The notes under the pieces are model-generated. The model made no database searches and had not been told where the DNA came from. It was given only the letters and a program-made list of their open reading frames with translations. The position numbers and the translations under genes were made by a program. Shown here piece by piece: positions 34,250 to 45,767 of a stretch of 64,000 nt of DNA (positions are counted from its first letter, which is position 1; each line of letters starts with the position of its first letter). Origin of the DNA: Boesenbergia rotunda (taxonomy: Eukaryota; Streptophyta; Magnoliopsida; Zingiberales; Zingiberaceae); NCBI GenBank assembly GCA_024364735.1, contig JAGFNQ010000282.1, positions 519,733-583,732 of the forward strand, given 5' to 3'.

Positions 34250-34775
34250 ATAGTGCAATTTGAATTAAAGTGATCGGTCACCGGACCGATCCAGGGCTTG
34301 TGGATCGGTCACCAGACCGATCCACCTCTGTGCTGGGATTCCCAGTTCTCACGGCAACACCGCCTGATCGGTCACTAGACCGATCAGTGTGATGCCTGAT
34401 CGGTCACCGGACCGATCAGAGTGAAGCCTGATCGGTCACTCAGACCAATCAGGTCTGATGAACAGTGTTCTCGGAAATCAAATCCTAAATCCCTGATCGG
34501 TCATCGGACCGTTCAGGATATGATCCGTGGGAGAACTCACTCACTGTCCGCTCCCTGATCGGCCACCAGACCGATCAGGAGCAAGGCAGTGAGGAAAGCT
34601 GCCTGCTCCCTGATCGGTTACCAGACCGATCAGGAGCCACACAGTAGGTTCCCAACCTCACTGTGCGCTCCCTGATCGGTCACCAGACCGATCAGTCCTC
34701 GCTGGATCGGTCACCAGACCGATCCACGAAGAAGCAGCGTGCCAATAACCCTGATCGGTCACCAGACCGATCCAG
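34250..34775. repeat. Array of ~11 GATCGGTC-hairpin units in the LTR
   Basis: Units of the form GATCGGTC ACCA GACCGATC start at about 34268, 34303, 34367, 34401, 34428, 34495, 34556, 34612, 34672, 34702 and 34751 with irregular spacing. The arms are 8 bases, extended by G-C or T-A pairs in different units. A matching array is at 56875-57440. Confidence 0.85.
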
Positions 34776-34784
34776 AGACTCAAA

Positions 34785-35235
34785 CCTAGCCCTCCAATCT
34801 AGGGATTCATCCACCTTAGCCCTCCAAGCCAAGGATTTCACCATCTAACTCTCTAAGTTGGGAATTTGCACCTAACCCTCCAAGTTAGGACTTTTCATCT
34901 AGCCCTCCAAGCTAGGACTTTTCACCCAGCCTTCCCAGCTAGGACATTTCACCCAACTTTTCCGAGTTAGAACTTCATCCATCCTAGCCATCCAAGCTAG
35001 GCACCTGACCCTCCAAGCCAGGACTTTTTCACCTAATTCTCCAAGATGGGAATTTGCACCTAACCCTCCAAGTTAGGACTTTTCACCTTGCCCTCCAAGC
35101 TAGGACTTTTCACCCACCTCTTCGAATTAAGACTTTTCACACACCTAGCCCTCCAAGCTAGGATTTTCAACACCTAACCCTCCAGATTAGGATTTTCCAA
35201 CACCTAGCCCTCTAAGCTAGGATTTTCCACATCAT
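34785..35235. repeat. Array of ~15 CCTAAC/CCTAGC hairpin units, ~27-30 bp period
   Basis: Repeats of the form CCTAAC CCTCCAA GTTAGG or CCTAGC CCTCCAA GCTAGG are each followed by A/CTTTTCAC. The two arms change together between units. The same array, inverted, is at 56440-56870. Confidence 0.85.
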
Positions 35236-35337
35236 GTCTGATCCCCGATCAGGACTTAATCATAATCAATCATCATCCACCTAAACTAAAATCGGTGTCA
35301 ACACCAAAACAACAATCAGGGCCAGACTGCATCAACA

Positions 35338-36100
35338 ATTGCCCAATTCCACGAACCAGGACTTCATACCCAACCCTTGGTCAGGTCTTAGGTGCCCAGC
35401 CCTCGGCCAAGACTTATTGCCCAATTCCACGAACCAGAACTTCATGCCCAACCCTCGGTCAGGTCTTAGGTGCCCTGCCCTCGGCTAGGACTTATTTCCC
35501 AATTCCACAAACCAGGACTTCATGCCCAACCCTCGGTTAGGGCTTAGGTGCCCAGTCCTCAGCCAGGACTTAGTGCCCAATTCCTCGAACCAGGACTTAT
35601 TGCCTAGGTTAACTAGGACTTTTCTTTACCTTGATAAGGATTTCTTTTGCTAGTCATATTAATCCTGACTAGACTTCTCTCCTGCCAAACATCAAGTCCT
35701 ATTTAGCTCACTCCTTGGTCTGACTGGCCAACCCTAGGTTTTCTGCTAAACATCAGATCCTATTTAGCTAACGCTTGTTCTAACTGATTAAACCTCAGTG
35801 TATTAACCAGATTAAGTCTAGGTTTGACCACCCTGCCAAACATCAGGTCCTGTTTAGATTTGGTCACCTTAACCAACCCTGGGTTCTGGTTCATCCTGCC
35901 AAACATCAGATCATGTTTGGCTAAACCTTTGTCAACCTAATCAACCTGGGTTTTCCTTACCAAACATAAGGTCCTATTTGGTTTAACCATTGTTCACTTT
36001 GACTAACCCTTACCTTGTCTAACATATATTCCTAACTTTAGTATATTGTTAAAAATCGAAACATTAGAGGAAGACATCACTGATGCATCTTGCACCAACA
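35338..36100 (-). repeat. 5' fragment of a second Sirevirus-like LTR
   Basis: On the minus strand it starts TGTTGGTGCAAGATGCATC at 36100, matching the LTR start at 9848. It continues through repeated CCAAACATCAGGTCC text (35690-35960) and a minisatellite of CCCAACCCTCGGTCAGGTCTT-type units (35338-35610). It ends where the TGTTGATG-family LTR begins. No polypurine tract adjoins 36100, so it is a 5' or solo LTR rather than a 3' LTR. Confidence 0.7.
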
Positions 36101-37080
36101 CAATATTTTCCGTTGCCTTATTCTATTTTATTTTATTTTTAAATCAAAAAGAAAGAATTTTAAACAAATGAGATTCACTCCCTCATCCCTCTTGGTATTC
36201 TACAATTCTACAATTGGTATCGGAGAATGAAAGCTCTGAAAAGATCTAACGATCTTTCTTTGCATTAGTTTATCTTTCTTTTCATTAATATTCTTTATTA
36301 TACCGCACTACTAATCCCAAGACAAAGGCTTGGAAATTCTTCTTTTGTTTATATTCTTTTGCAAGAATGGCAATGCCTCTTCAAGAGTGAAACGTCTATG
36401 AGCCTCCACCATATGAACAAGATGACTTCAACTATTGAAGGAGAGCAATGGAATGGTTCATAGGAAGTGAAAGTTTCGATGACTTGATAACTTTGAAAAA
36501 GTTATCTCCAAACGTTGAGACAAATACAAAGGTAATAAAAATATTATTTAATGTTTTACTTAATGAAATCATGTGTATGTTTTGAAAATATGAAAATGCC
36601 CATGATCTTTAGAATCTGCTGATCAAGCTTCATGAGAACCCATTGAAGCTAGAAGATCAAGTCGGATCAGAGTTCGAATCAAAATCTAAATTTCAACAGA
36701 CATCCTCAATATCAGACTTAGAAGAGCCAGATCAGATCAACTTTATTGCATTAATGACCAAGGAGTAGGTAGAGAAATATAAACCTAAATCAGAACAGGA
36801 TTCCAAGCTCGAATCCGAGGCTGCAATGGTCAAGGGGGAGAATCCTAATGAGGATTCAAAAGGTAATATTATAAATCCAAATTTTAAAGAACACATAACA
36901 TATTTAAAGTGTAGTGAAAAGGGGCACTACAAAAGTTAGTGTCCTAAGAGTCGATCTGCACCCGGAGGGAAAGGAGAAACCGATGCCAAGAGTCTTACAC
37001 TTGAAGCATTCGAAGTGTATGGGGGGTCACTACAATAGTCAATGCTTAGAAAGAATATCCAAAGAATTTGGGGGCCAATT
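36101..37080 (+). pseudogene. Decayed copia-type gag with a degenerate primer site
   Basis: TTGGTATCGGAG at 36214-36225 resembles a tRNA-iMet primer site with one change, following LTR-end-like text (TTCTACA). From 36367 a gag-like frame opens MAMPLQE and shows MEWFIGSESFDDL, LIKLHENPLK and a zinc-knuckle remnant (LKCSEKGHYKS, a stop, then CPK, near 36907-36945). Several stops interrupt it (the first after seven codons). The family cannot be fixed beyond copia-type gag. The left flank is a Sirevirus-like LTR fragment in the opposite orientation. Confidence 0.6.
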
Positions 37081-39201
37081 AAGGTAAGTCAATTTAAATT
37101 AAGCAAAGCGTTGAATGCTTTAGGCTTGTCTGGCTTAGATCACGTTAAAAAAATTAAAAATGCATGAAAAAACTATATTAACATGTTCTAACAAATCATT
37201 TAACAAAAATAGTTTAATTAATCAAAACTTAATTATTTCAAAATTTTCTAATCTTGACCAAGTCAAGCCAAACCCTATTTTGTTTGACCCAAACATAAAA
37301 TCAATAATCCAAATTTAATAAATTCATTTAATCAAGTTAATACAAAATTAAATCTGAACAATAATTCAAAATCAATTAATAATCAAAATTTAATTAAAAA
37401 TTTCAGAAAATTAGAAAAATAAAATAATCTTTTAAATAAAATAAATAAACTAGAAAATGCTATAAATAGCTTTTCCAACTCACAAAATCTAAACCAAAGT
37501 TACAAGTTAAACTCATATTAAAAACCAATAGGAGATGGCAAACTAGTTGTCACCTCAATAACTCAACCTATCCATTTGGGTACCTATGATTAGTTAAATC
37601 AAGATTAGTTTCAACATGTTAAGGGTCTAAGTTTAGTATTTAGTGTTTTGGGTGAGAACAGTTGGGAAGCACTATCTAGGATTGTGGTTGTCTTAACGAT
37701 GTCCATGTGACTCATCACAACCTGGGAGAATAGTTGAGAACCTCTATCTAGGATTGTGGTTGCCTTAATGATGTCCATGTGACTCCCACAACCTGGGAGC
37801 TTATTCAAGGACGGTTGCTTGGGAGATCCAAAACTAAACTCATATCAAACACAAGTTGAGACAACCCTTGATAATCAAACAATAATTCATCTCACAAAAT
37901 CATAGGACTAGCCTACTTTTACAACCACTAGATGAGATGAAATCTAACTAATACTAAATCAAATTAAACCAAATTAAAGTTAAACCAAATCAAACTCAAA
38001 TCAAATTAAATCAAACCAAAACAAACTCAAACCAAATCAATTTCAAATCAAATTAAATTCAAATCAACTTAAACCAAATCAAACTCAAATCAAATCAAAC
38101 CAAACAAAACTAAAACCAAATCAAATTCAATTAAACCAAACAAAATAAAAAAAACTTATTAAAAATTTATTTAATTAAAAACATGTTTTAAAACTTAACT
38201 AAAAACTTACTTTAAAATTTAATTAAAATCTTATTTAACTTAAATCTAAGAATAATCTCACACAACTTATTTGTACCATGATTGACAACCAAGAACCTGT
38301 GAGATGAAAACCAAATAAAGTTATAATCAAGTTTGTTTAGAAACTAATTATTTGACTCTTATACATGCCATGATCATGCAAGCTTTAAATTATTTGTGTC
38401 ATGTCATACATTTTATCATGCTTAGAAATAAAAAGGGGAAAACAATTTCTTCAAAATTAATCTTAGTAATTTAAATCCTAAATAAGTAATTTCAAAATTG
38501 ATTAACTACTTCAATTATCAAATTACATTAAAATGATCCTAATCTATTATGATAATTTTGACTCTAATTAAATTGAAACCTAATAATATATTAATTAATT
38601 AATGAAGTCAATCAAACTTTAATTAATTAAATCTGAAAATAAGAATTAAAGTTATAGTAATTATGTTAATCAAACTAAAAAATTAATCTAATTAAGCTTG
38701 AATACAATAATTAATTAATTACTAAAGCTAAATTAATTAAGTTTAACTTAACCCAATTAAATTAATTAACATAAAAAACATCAATCAACTCAAATTAAGA
38801 TGAGTAATCTAATAATTAATGATTAATCAAATAATAATTATTCAAAATAAATAAAAGTTAATCAACTAAAATCTTAATTAATTTAAAATTTAAAACATAA
38901 CACTATGATTTGAAAACTCAATCTTGTTAATTAATTATGCAAATTAATAAATCCAATAATTAGTTCCTAGTAAAATTAATTAAATCTAACTCAAACCAAC
39001 TAAATTATTTAAGCTTGAGTTATCCCCTAATTAATTAAACTTAAGCAATTTTACGGATCTAAATTCTAACCTAATTAATATAAAATTAATTAAACTAATT
39101 ATTTTATTTAATCCTTAATAAACTCATTAAATTAATCAATAGACATAATCCCAAAATTAATTGATTCAAAATGAGTTTAATTTAACCTCAATCGTAAACC
39201 T
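37081..39201. other. AT-rich non-coding stretch, no gene seen
   Basis: This is low-complexity A/T-rich sequence dominated by AATCAAA/AATTAAT-type runs (for example 37960-38150 and 38580-39130). No long frames are present. It follows the decayed gag, so it may be the non-coding gag-pol spacer and degraded remainder of that element. A 72-base tandem pair lies at 37655-37799. Confidence 0.5.
37655..37799. repeat. 72-bp tandem duplication
   Basis: Two adjacent copies contain CTATCTAGGATTGTGGTTG and GATGTCCATGTGACTC, offset by 72 bases, and differ at a few positions. Confidence 0.85.
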
Positions 39202-40500
39202 TGTTGAATATGTGGGATCGTTGTAATCAATAAAGGGGGGTGGTGAATATCGATGACTTGAAATTTTTTGGAAACAGAAAGAATACGCAGTGGAAATAAA
39301 AACAATGCTAACACTTTTTCTTTTTTACTTGGTTCGGAGTCTTTAACGGCTCCTACACCAAGGCCCACGGTCCTTGACCATTTTTGAAGGGTAATTCTAT
39401 TTTTCGAAAATGATTTACAAGTGAGAATATTCGAATACAGAATTAATTAACTAAATATAATTATACCGACAACACTGAGGAAATGGTGATGTCTTCTCAA
39501 GCAGTGTGTCGTCGATCTTGATCGTTGTCAGTGTGGGAAACCCAAGGATGGAAGAATGATGATGCGTGATTGAGTGCTTGAGTTGGAAAAATTGTTGTTC
39601 TAAAGCAAAGGGGTGAAGCCCCTTTTATAGTGTGTTCTTGGGCGCTTGATAGGTCTAGGGCGCCTGCCACGTCACCGAATCTGGCGCATGCTTATCCACA
39701 GACTTGGCTAATCCTTATCTCTGGTCTTGGGTGCCTGGGACTGCTGAGGCACCTGATGTCTCACGAGCGCCTGAGAAACTGACGTGGCAACCCTGCCAGC
39801 TCAGCATCTCCATCCGCTGGAAAACCCTACCTGGGGCGCCTAATACCTATCAGGCGCCTGGGTTCTCAGGTGCCTGAACCCTTTCAAGCGCCTTCGATGG
39901 AGCATCTGATTCCTTTCAAACTTACAACCAGGGTTACTCCAAGAATAATATAATATTAAAAATAAATGCATGGATAACAGCCGGAGCTATCTTGGTTCTG
40001 ACTTTGGATTTCAAAATGAAATCCTAGGTCGAACCGACACCTACTATTTTATCTTTCGGGGAACGCGTCCTCACCTACTCCACTCTGGAGAAGTTACCTT
40101 TTTGTCTACCGGCTCCTCCGGTTGGACTTTTGCTCGACCTCTGAGACTGCCGGATCTCGAGACGTCCATATCTCGAGTCGCCTCTACTTTTGTCCGCAAT
40201 CCTTGCTTAACTAAGACTCCTGCCCGATGTTCTAGATTAGGACTTCAATGCCCAGTCCACGACTAGGACTTCTTGCCCAACCCTCAATCAGGCCTTCGGT
40301 GCCCACCCCTCAGCTAGGTCTTCATCCCTAGTCCTTGACCAGGACATCGTGCTCAACCTTGCAGGTCAAGACTTCATTCCTAGCTCAACTAGGACTTTCC
40401 TGCACACTCAATGAACCATATTAGATCACAACAAAAACTTAACTTTGAACCCTTTGCCATTATCAAAACCAGGTTCAATCTGGTGCTTCCAACACCAACA
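39202..40500 (-). repeat. Sirevirus-like 3' LTR (1.3 kb)
   Basis: On the minus strand it starts TGTTGGTGTTGGAAGCACC at 40500, after the polypurine tract AAAAAGTGGGAGAT. It ends ...ATATTCAACA at 39202, giving 1299 bases. An ACTATAAAAGGGG box is near 39620-39634 with GGCGCC-type repeats upstream (39640-39890), and CCCACCCCTC/CAGGTCTT-type minisatellite text is at 40200-40390. The flank 39197-39201 (AACCT) is a candidate target duplication. Confidence 0.75.
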
Positions 40501-41974
40501 ATCTCCCACTTTTTGATTTATGACAATCCAGTTCAAATGTTAAGTTAAAAATAACATGAATAATAGTAAATTCACAGTCATGCAAAAAGTCTAAGACAAA
40601 AATTTCATTCTCCCCATTGATTAGTAATTTCCTCCTTTTAGGACATTTCAAAAGTTTTTGAAAAATTCTTATAAAATAGAAGAATTATATAAAGCTCCCC
40701 CTTGATTTGAAATCCTCCCCCTGAAGCTTTTGAAAACATGCAAATTTTATTTTTAAAAGATTTTTCTAATTTTTGAAAAGAATTCTTAGTATTACAAAAA
40801 CTTTTAAGTTAAAAAACATATTAACGAAAAAAACTTTTAAGTAACGGGAAAACTTTTTGAGGGAAAAAAACATATATCAAAAAACTTTTCTTTAATTTTA
40901 ACTTTACTTTTCTACTCTCCCCCGTTGTCATATATCAAAAAACATTCTTTTTGTAAAAAACATATTTTTGTAAAAAAAATTATTAAGGGAAGAAAAAAAT
41001 TATGTATTAGAGCCAATTGGTTTTGCAAAAAAAAAAAACAGGAATGCAATTGAATTATGAACTAAGCAAAAATGAGCCAAGTATGTAGAAATTAAAATTG
41101 ACAAGATTAGAACCAAATTGATAATCCTAGTGAGTCCAAGCATGCAAAAAAAATTCATACATTTAAGAATTAAAAAAAATAAATCAAATCAATTTCTTTC
41201 GATTTTTGTCTAACCCAGTTTGCTACTTACTAACTGTTATACAACAACAGTTTTCACTTGGATTAGTCAAGTTAAGTAGTCTGATCAAGTTAGACTTTCT
41301 AAGCTTGATTACTTAACATGATTACTGTTCACTTGCATTTATCACCCCAATTGCTCTTGATGCACTCACTTAAAGAATCTTGAGTCAAGGCATAGACCTA
41401 AGCATCTCAACTAAATCTAGGTTATCAATCAAAGTATCTTAATGTGCTTGTGAGATGCTGGATTCTAGTCTATAGGAACATACAAACTAGGGTTAATTCC
41501 TAAGCTAAGTCCATTTCATAGAAAAACCCTAATTTTTAAAAGGGGTAAATTAAAAAAAAACTAAATCGAAAAAACACTTTCAAAACAATATTAATTTTTG
41601 AAAACAACTTTGCATGATAATAGGAAAAAACAGTGATTAAAAATTAATCCTATTCTACTAAGCACATTCTAAAAGGTGAGCAACTTAGTAAAGGAAAATG
41701 CATAAACCTAAAGAAAGTGATCAAGTCAAACCCACTAAATAGGGGTTGTCAGAAAATAGATCCATAGTACAATGTCAAACTATGAAGACGGGCCCGGATA
41801 CCAAGAAGGGCCTAGATGCCATGAACAGACCATAGACATCATCTCCTCATGTCGGGCTTGATCTGCTACTAGCCTTTCATCATGTCGGGCTTCTAGGGCA
41901 TCCATCTGCTCGATGTGATAGGCCTCCATCTACTCTCAAAAACTATGAACCTCCAGCTCTATTCGTGTAAGGCG
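40501..41974 (-). mobile_element. 3' non-coding internal region with repeated polypurine tracts
   Basis: This lies between the LTR and the envelope-like ORF on the element strand. Purine tracts appear (plus-strand CTCCCACTTTTTG at 40503, AGCTCCCCCTTGATT near 40695, ATCCTCCCCCTGAAG near 40712, CTCTCCCCCGTTG near 40915). The rest is A/T-rich without coding evidence. Confidence 0.6.
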
Positions 41975-43040
41975 CTAGTCCGTAGTCATCGGAGGAGGAG
42001 GTGATGGAGACTGCCTCAGTTGCTCCCAGATCTCGTCAGCAACGTCTGCGACATCAAAGTCCACCTCGTTGTCTGAGTCAAGCTGTGGTGGAGCTCCTTG
42101 TCGTCTCCATGATATGACCCCGGTGTTCGAGATATCTACTGAGGCTAGGGAAAAGTTTCTAGTTCCTATTTCGTCAAATTCTGTCATCGTAAAGATGTCT
42201 CCAACAAAAATATCATGACCATAATGGTGGAAGAGTGCTGTCAGGATGTGACAGTAAAGTGTCCGCACTCTATAATGAGTAGAGATGTTAGATGCGTAGA
42301 TGATCGTCTCGAATATATGTAGACCGATGTCTATGTTTAGGTGGTGGATCATTGCATAGAGTAGGAATGAATGAAAGGGTCACATGACTGCTACATCTCG
42401 TGAGTTCAGGGGAAGAATGCAGCAGACTAGGACTCGATAGCAAGCGTAGTCCTGGATGTGTAGATGGACGGATCAAAAATTCTGCACCGTCTGATCACTA
42501 ACTTCCCCGTAAAAGTAAGAATAGAGAATGTCGAGGGTAATGTGTGAGTATGGAGCAGAAAAGGGAAGGCCCATACGAGGATAGAAAAAGAAGGTGGACT
42601 GAGGGGGTCGTAGTCCAAGAAATCTAGTAAACAAAGAGGGAGAAATGGTAAGTGGAAGGGTCTGAACCGTAGTAGTATAGCAGAGTCTTCGATTTTAACC
42701 AAGTTGTTATAAAACTTGGCACACAAGGCCATGTTTATAGAGCTATTACAGTATACTAATCTATCAAGTTGGTAGAAGTTAATGACATCTATGGCTAAGG
42801 GATAGGACTGGGTTAAGAAACTTCTACTGAGATAGCTAGTCTTGAGAGGTTTATATGCAATAATCGCAAATTTCTTAAAGAAGGCTAGCGAAGGGAGCCT
42901 AGGATCAGGGCAAGGCTTAGTACCGGGGTCAGTCTCGATAACACGACGTTTGCTAATAATCAATAAATGAAATAATTAATAAATAATTTAAAATTTGAGA
43001 CTAGCTTTAAGATAAGGAAATCATACTGAGGAGGCATCAT
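41975..43040 (-). pseudogene. Envelope-like third ORF of the Sirevirus-like element, probably spliced, broken
   Basis: This ORF lies between the lost pol and the 3' LTR, where some Sireviruses carry an envelope-like gene; a proline-rich, plant-transposon-associated domain is the alternative. Candidate exon 1 starts at an ATG at 43040 and is only 14 bases long. A GT at 43026-43025 and an AG at 42954-42953 would remove a T-rich 74-base intron and enter the long frame in phase. Exon 2 begins with a KRRVIETDPG-type basic/acidic start and DPRLPSLAFFKKFA and runs to a stop at 42429-42427. The C-terminal half (IHHLNIDIGLHIFETI, ending in an acidic PPP-rich tail) continues in another frame from about 42445, with an extra TGA at 42382-42380. 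It is not functional as it stands. Family assignment is moderate and the intron is an inference. Confidence 0.55.
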
Positions 43041-43467
43041 TTAAGATCAAGGAGGATAGAAGACTCTCAGTTGATTGGGGTGGCTTTAGAGGTGAGGAAG
43101 AGGTGAAGGAAGATGTGTTTTTAGTGTGGAGGGCATGCTATGGGCGAGGGCTTATAAAGCCCTTCCCGGGCGCTCGGGAGCATTCGTAGGCACTCGGGTC
43201 AGGTCGTTGGGCGCCTGAGATGATACTTGAGCGCCTGTCACAACTTTTTGGTAGTTTGACTGCCCTGGGAACATTGACTGTCAGAAAAAATTTTGGGCGC
43301 CCAAGACACTCTCGGGCACCTGTTTGACTAACTTTTGACCAGGCTTTATCTAGCAGGTGGGGATGTGGATGACCAGAGGGTTTGGGTGGCGACATAAGGA
43401 GGTGAACCCTCCTTGGTGGTCGGCGACACAAGGAGGAGGAGAGGGGAAAAAAATTAACATTTAGGTT
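43027..43467 (-). promoter_or_regulatory. Candidate internal promoter of the envelope-like ORF
   Basis: On the minus strand a GGGCTTTATAAGCCC TATA-like box (about 43149-43163) lies about 110 bases upstream of the ATG at 43040. It is preceded by GGGCGCC/GGCGC-type repeats (43170-43330) and followed by a pyrimidine-rich leader. The same arrangement, GGCGCC repeats before a TATAAAAGGGG box, occurs in the U3 of this element's LTR (39600-39890). It therefore looks like an LTR-type promoter in an internal position. Confidence 0.45.
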
Positions 43468-45258
43468 TGTTATATTTGAGAGATATCCTAAGGTACTTAC
43501 CTTATGATTTATACTATTTATTGAATAAATATAAATTTTATATTTGAGTGCTCATTTTCTATGTATATGATTAGATCCTAAACTCATTTATTTAATGCCC
43601 GCAATACAATTCATACCATGAGAGAATTTATAATTATATCACAACTAGTGAGCATCTCTACGTATGTAATTATGAATATATTGAAATAATCCCTAGTCGA
43701 TGAATTTATGAGTTTAGACATCATCGATTCTGTGAGACTAATACGTCTTACACTCCTTGGGTTACCCAAGCAGTTGCTCCTCATTGGTTAAAGACATTGG
43801 GATGTCGAGAGTTAAATGTGGATGCTAGTTATGATAACTAGTTCAAGGACTAACCTACCATGAGACTACATATGGTTCTATGCATATAGAGATATGTCAA
43901 TAATGATCTCATTGCAGCTTAAGTCCGAATTTCCTTTGACTTGCGATATTCAAGTCTTCTCTGTCATGTAGGCTTATTCTTTGACATCTTAAGTAAACAT
44001 CTCCAATGAGGTGTGGACCCAGGATGATTAGGTATAAGTTAAAGTGCTCGAAAGCATTTGGATAGCCCACAGAGGATTCACAACCCCTTGAGAACGGATA
44101 TGTATACCCTACGAGCACTTGTCACCATTGTTACTAAACATCTTTGGCCAAATCATTACATGTTAAAAGTACGATACTCTTGGACACATGTTTGAGTAAG
44201 TTGAATACACAGGACAAGAAAGTAAGATTTAGGATAGGTGTGACTATGTCAGCCTAGTGGGGACTAACACATAGACCATGTCCTAAACCAAGTGATATAA
44301 GACGGTGAATGTAACGAGGCACAATTTAGTCTAGCTACTGAAGGATTCAAAAAATAGTTCTAAAATCAATTATTGATTTTTCGATCAATTGGTGGTCATA
44401 ATGTATTATTAGGTGTCACTCATGATCTATTCATAATTAATGGTTAATTATGAATAACCAAAAAAATGGAGAACCTCTTGGGTCACACGCTATAAGTTAT
44501 TCGAAAGACTTAAAACGAATTTGAGAATTCAATTCTCAAATCTAGAGAGATTGAGTCTGATTGGACCATACCAAGGAAAATATAGAAGATATTTTATCAG
44601 AAAGGAAGTGCAGATGGGAAACATTTTTTGAAGACGAAATGTGATTAACCCAAACCCAATAAGAGAGAGATATGGCGTTGGATTGGATCCAAACCCAATA
44701 AGAGAGGGAGTATATAAGCCATGCCTTAATAAGATTCACCCATGGTTTTTGGAAAGCCGAAATCCTCCCTCCCTCTTCTCCACTTGCGCCACCAACACCA
44801 CCCAGTCCAATGTTGACCATCCCTTTGCCGGAGCTTAAGAAGATGCTGGCCACATCGTGTTAAAGCCTCCTACTTGGGTGTCGACCATCCGACATCCATC
44901 TGTCGTGGTTCAACCATTGACAACTCCTCTTCTCATGATAAATTCACACTAGAGAAGACACCGTGTGAAATGATTATCCAGTCATTAACATCCCAATTCT
45001 AGTCATCTGAGGGTCGTGGGTGCTCCAGTAACCCCTTGAATTGCCAGACAGTAAGGAGAAGCACCTCCTTGTTAGCTGTCGAGAGTCTCCACCACCGGAA
45101 AGTGTTTCCAGCTTCTTCTACAAGCTCCTCAGAGCTGTTGCTATGGTCGTCAGAGTTTTTCCCTGATAGCCCTCATTCTGACAGTCATGAGTTGACTATT
45201 GGACCCCCTTGCCGTTGGTTAGACTGCCAATAATAGTGCCATGTCACTTGGAACCACA
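43468..45258 (+). repeat. Diverged copia LTR, apparently solo
   Basis: It begins TGTTATATTTGAGAGATATC and tracks the LTR at 29974 block by block (CCTAAGG, TTAAACTCATTT, CCCGCAATACAATTCA, GACATTGGGATGTC, GGATGCTAGTTA, CAGCCTAGTGGGGACT). A GAGTATATAAGCC box lies near 44706, just after a direct repeat of AACCCAATAAGAGAG. The end, near GGAACCACA at 45258, is approximate. No copia internal sequence flanks it and I see no matching five-base flanks. Confidence 0.65.
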
Positions 45259-45767
45259 ATAAGTGTTAAAATACCGAAACTCGGAGGGCTATTTGGTTAA
45301 GATTCTTAAATTTCAAGGGGAAATCATGGCAATGACTCAAAATTAAGGATGATATTATAATTAACTAAACTCCTTGGGCTTAATTGCAAATGTTACCTCA
45401 CTTATAAAGCTCTTTTCTTTTTACCTTCGCCCGCAGTCGCGCCGATCCATTCCCTTTCACTCTTCTCCTCGAGCCCTAACCACAAGCTGACCGTTCCCTC
45501 TTCCTCCTTCTGCCTCCCCGTCGCCAAGCATCTCCTCTACGACGATCCAGTGTCGACGACTCCTCCACCCTACCCTAACATCTGATCCTTCTGTTTCACT
45601 CGATTCTTCTCACCTTATCACCTATGTTGGTCTCCTTGTTCCTGGTCAACCTACTCGCAGGATCTAGGTTTTCCAATCATGGGGCATCGCCGATTTGCAA
45701 TCGCGTCAACCCTCGGCCGACAGTAGGTAAGCCAGTGTTGTTTCATTGTTCCTCCAGTCACTGCAAG

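Larger units (their letters stand above)
33216..35337 (-). repeat. 5' LTR of the Sirevirus-like element, TGTTGATG family
   Basis: The 2122-base unit on the minus strand runs from TGTTGATGCAGTCTGGCCC (35337) to CATTTCTAACA (33216). Its U3 side contains two repeat arrays, the CCTAAC/CCTAGC hairpin units at 34785-35235 and the GATCGGTC hairpin units at 34250-34775. A related plus-strand LTR occupies 56340-58066. It interrupts another Sirevirus-like LTR, whose remnant starts at 35338. Small frames within (33699-33949, 34663-34848) are repeat artefacts. Confidence 0.8.

Noticed and set aside
34250..35600. Regularly repeated short units that could suggest a CRISPR array
   Set aside because: Units are inverted-arm minisatellites within an LTR of a plant genome, spacing is irregular or the spacers are themselves repeats, and no cas genes exist.
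37081..39201. Possible origin, centromeric satellite or matrix-attachment region
   Set aside because: High A/T content alone does not support it and no monomer periodicity is seen beyond one 72-base pair of repeats.
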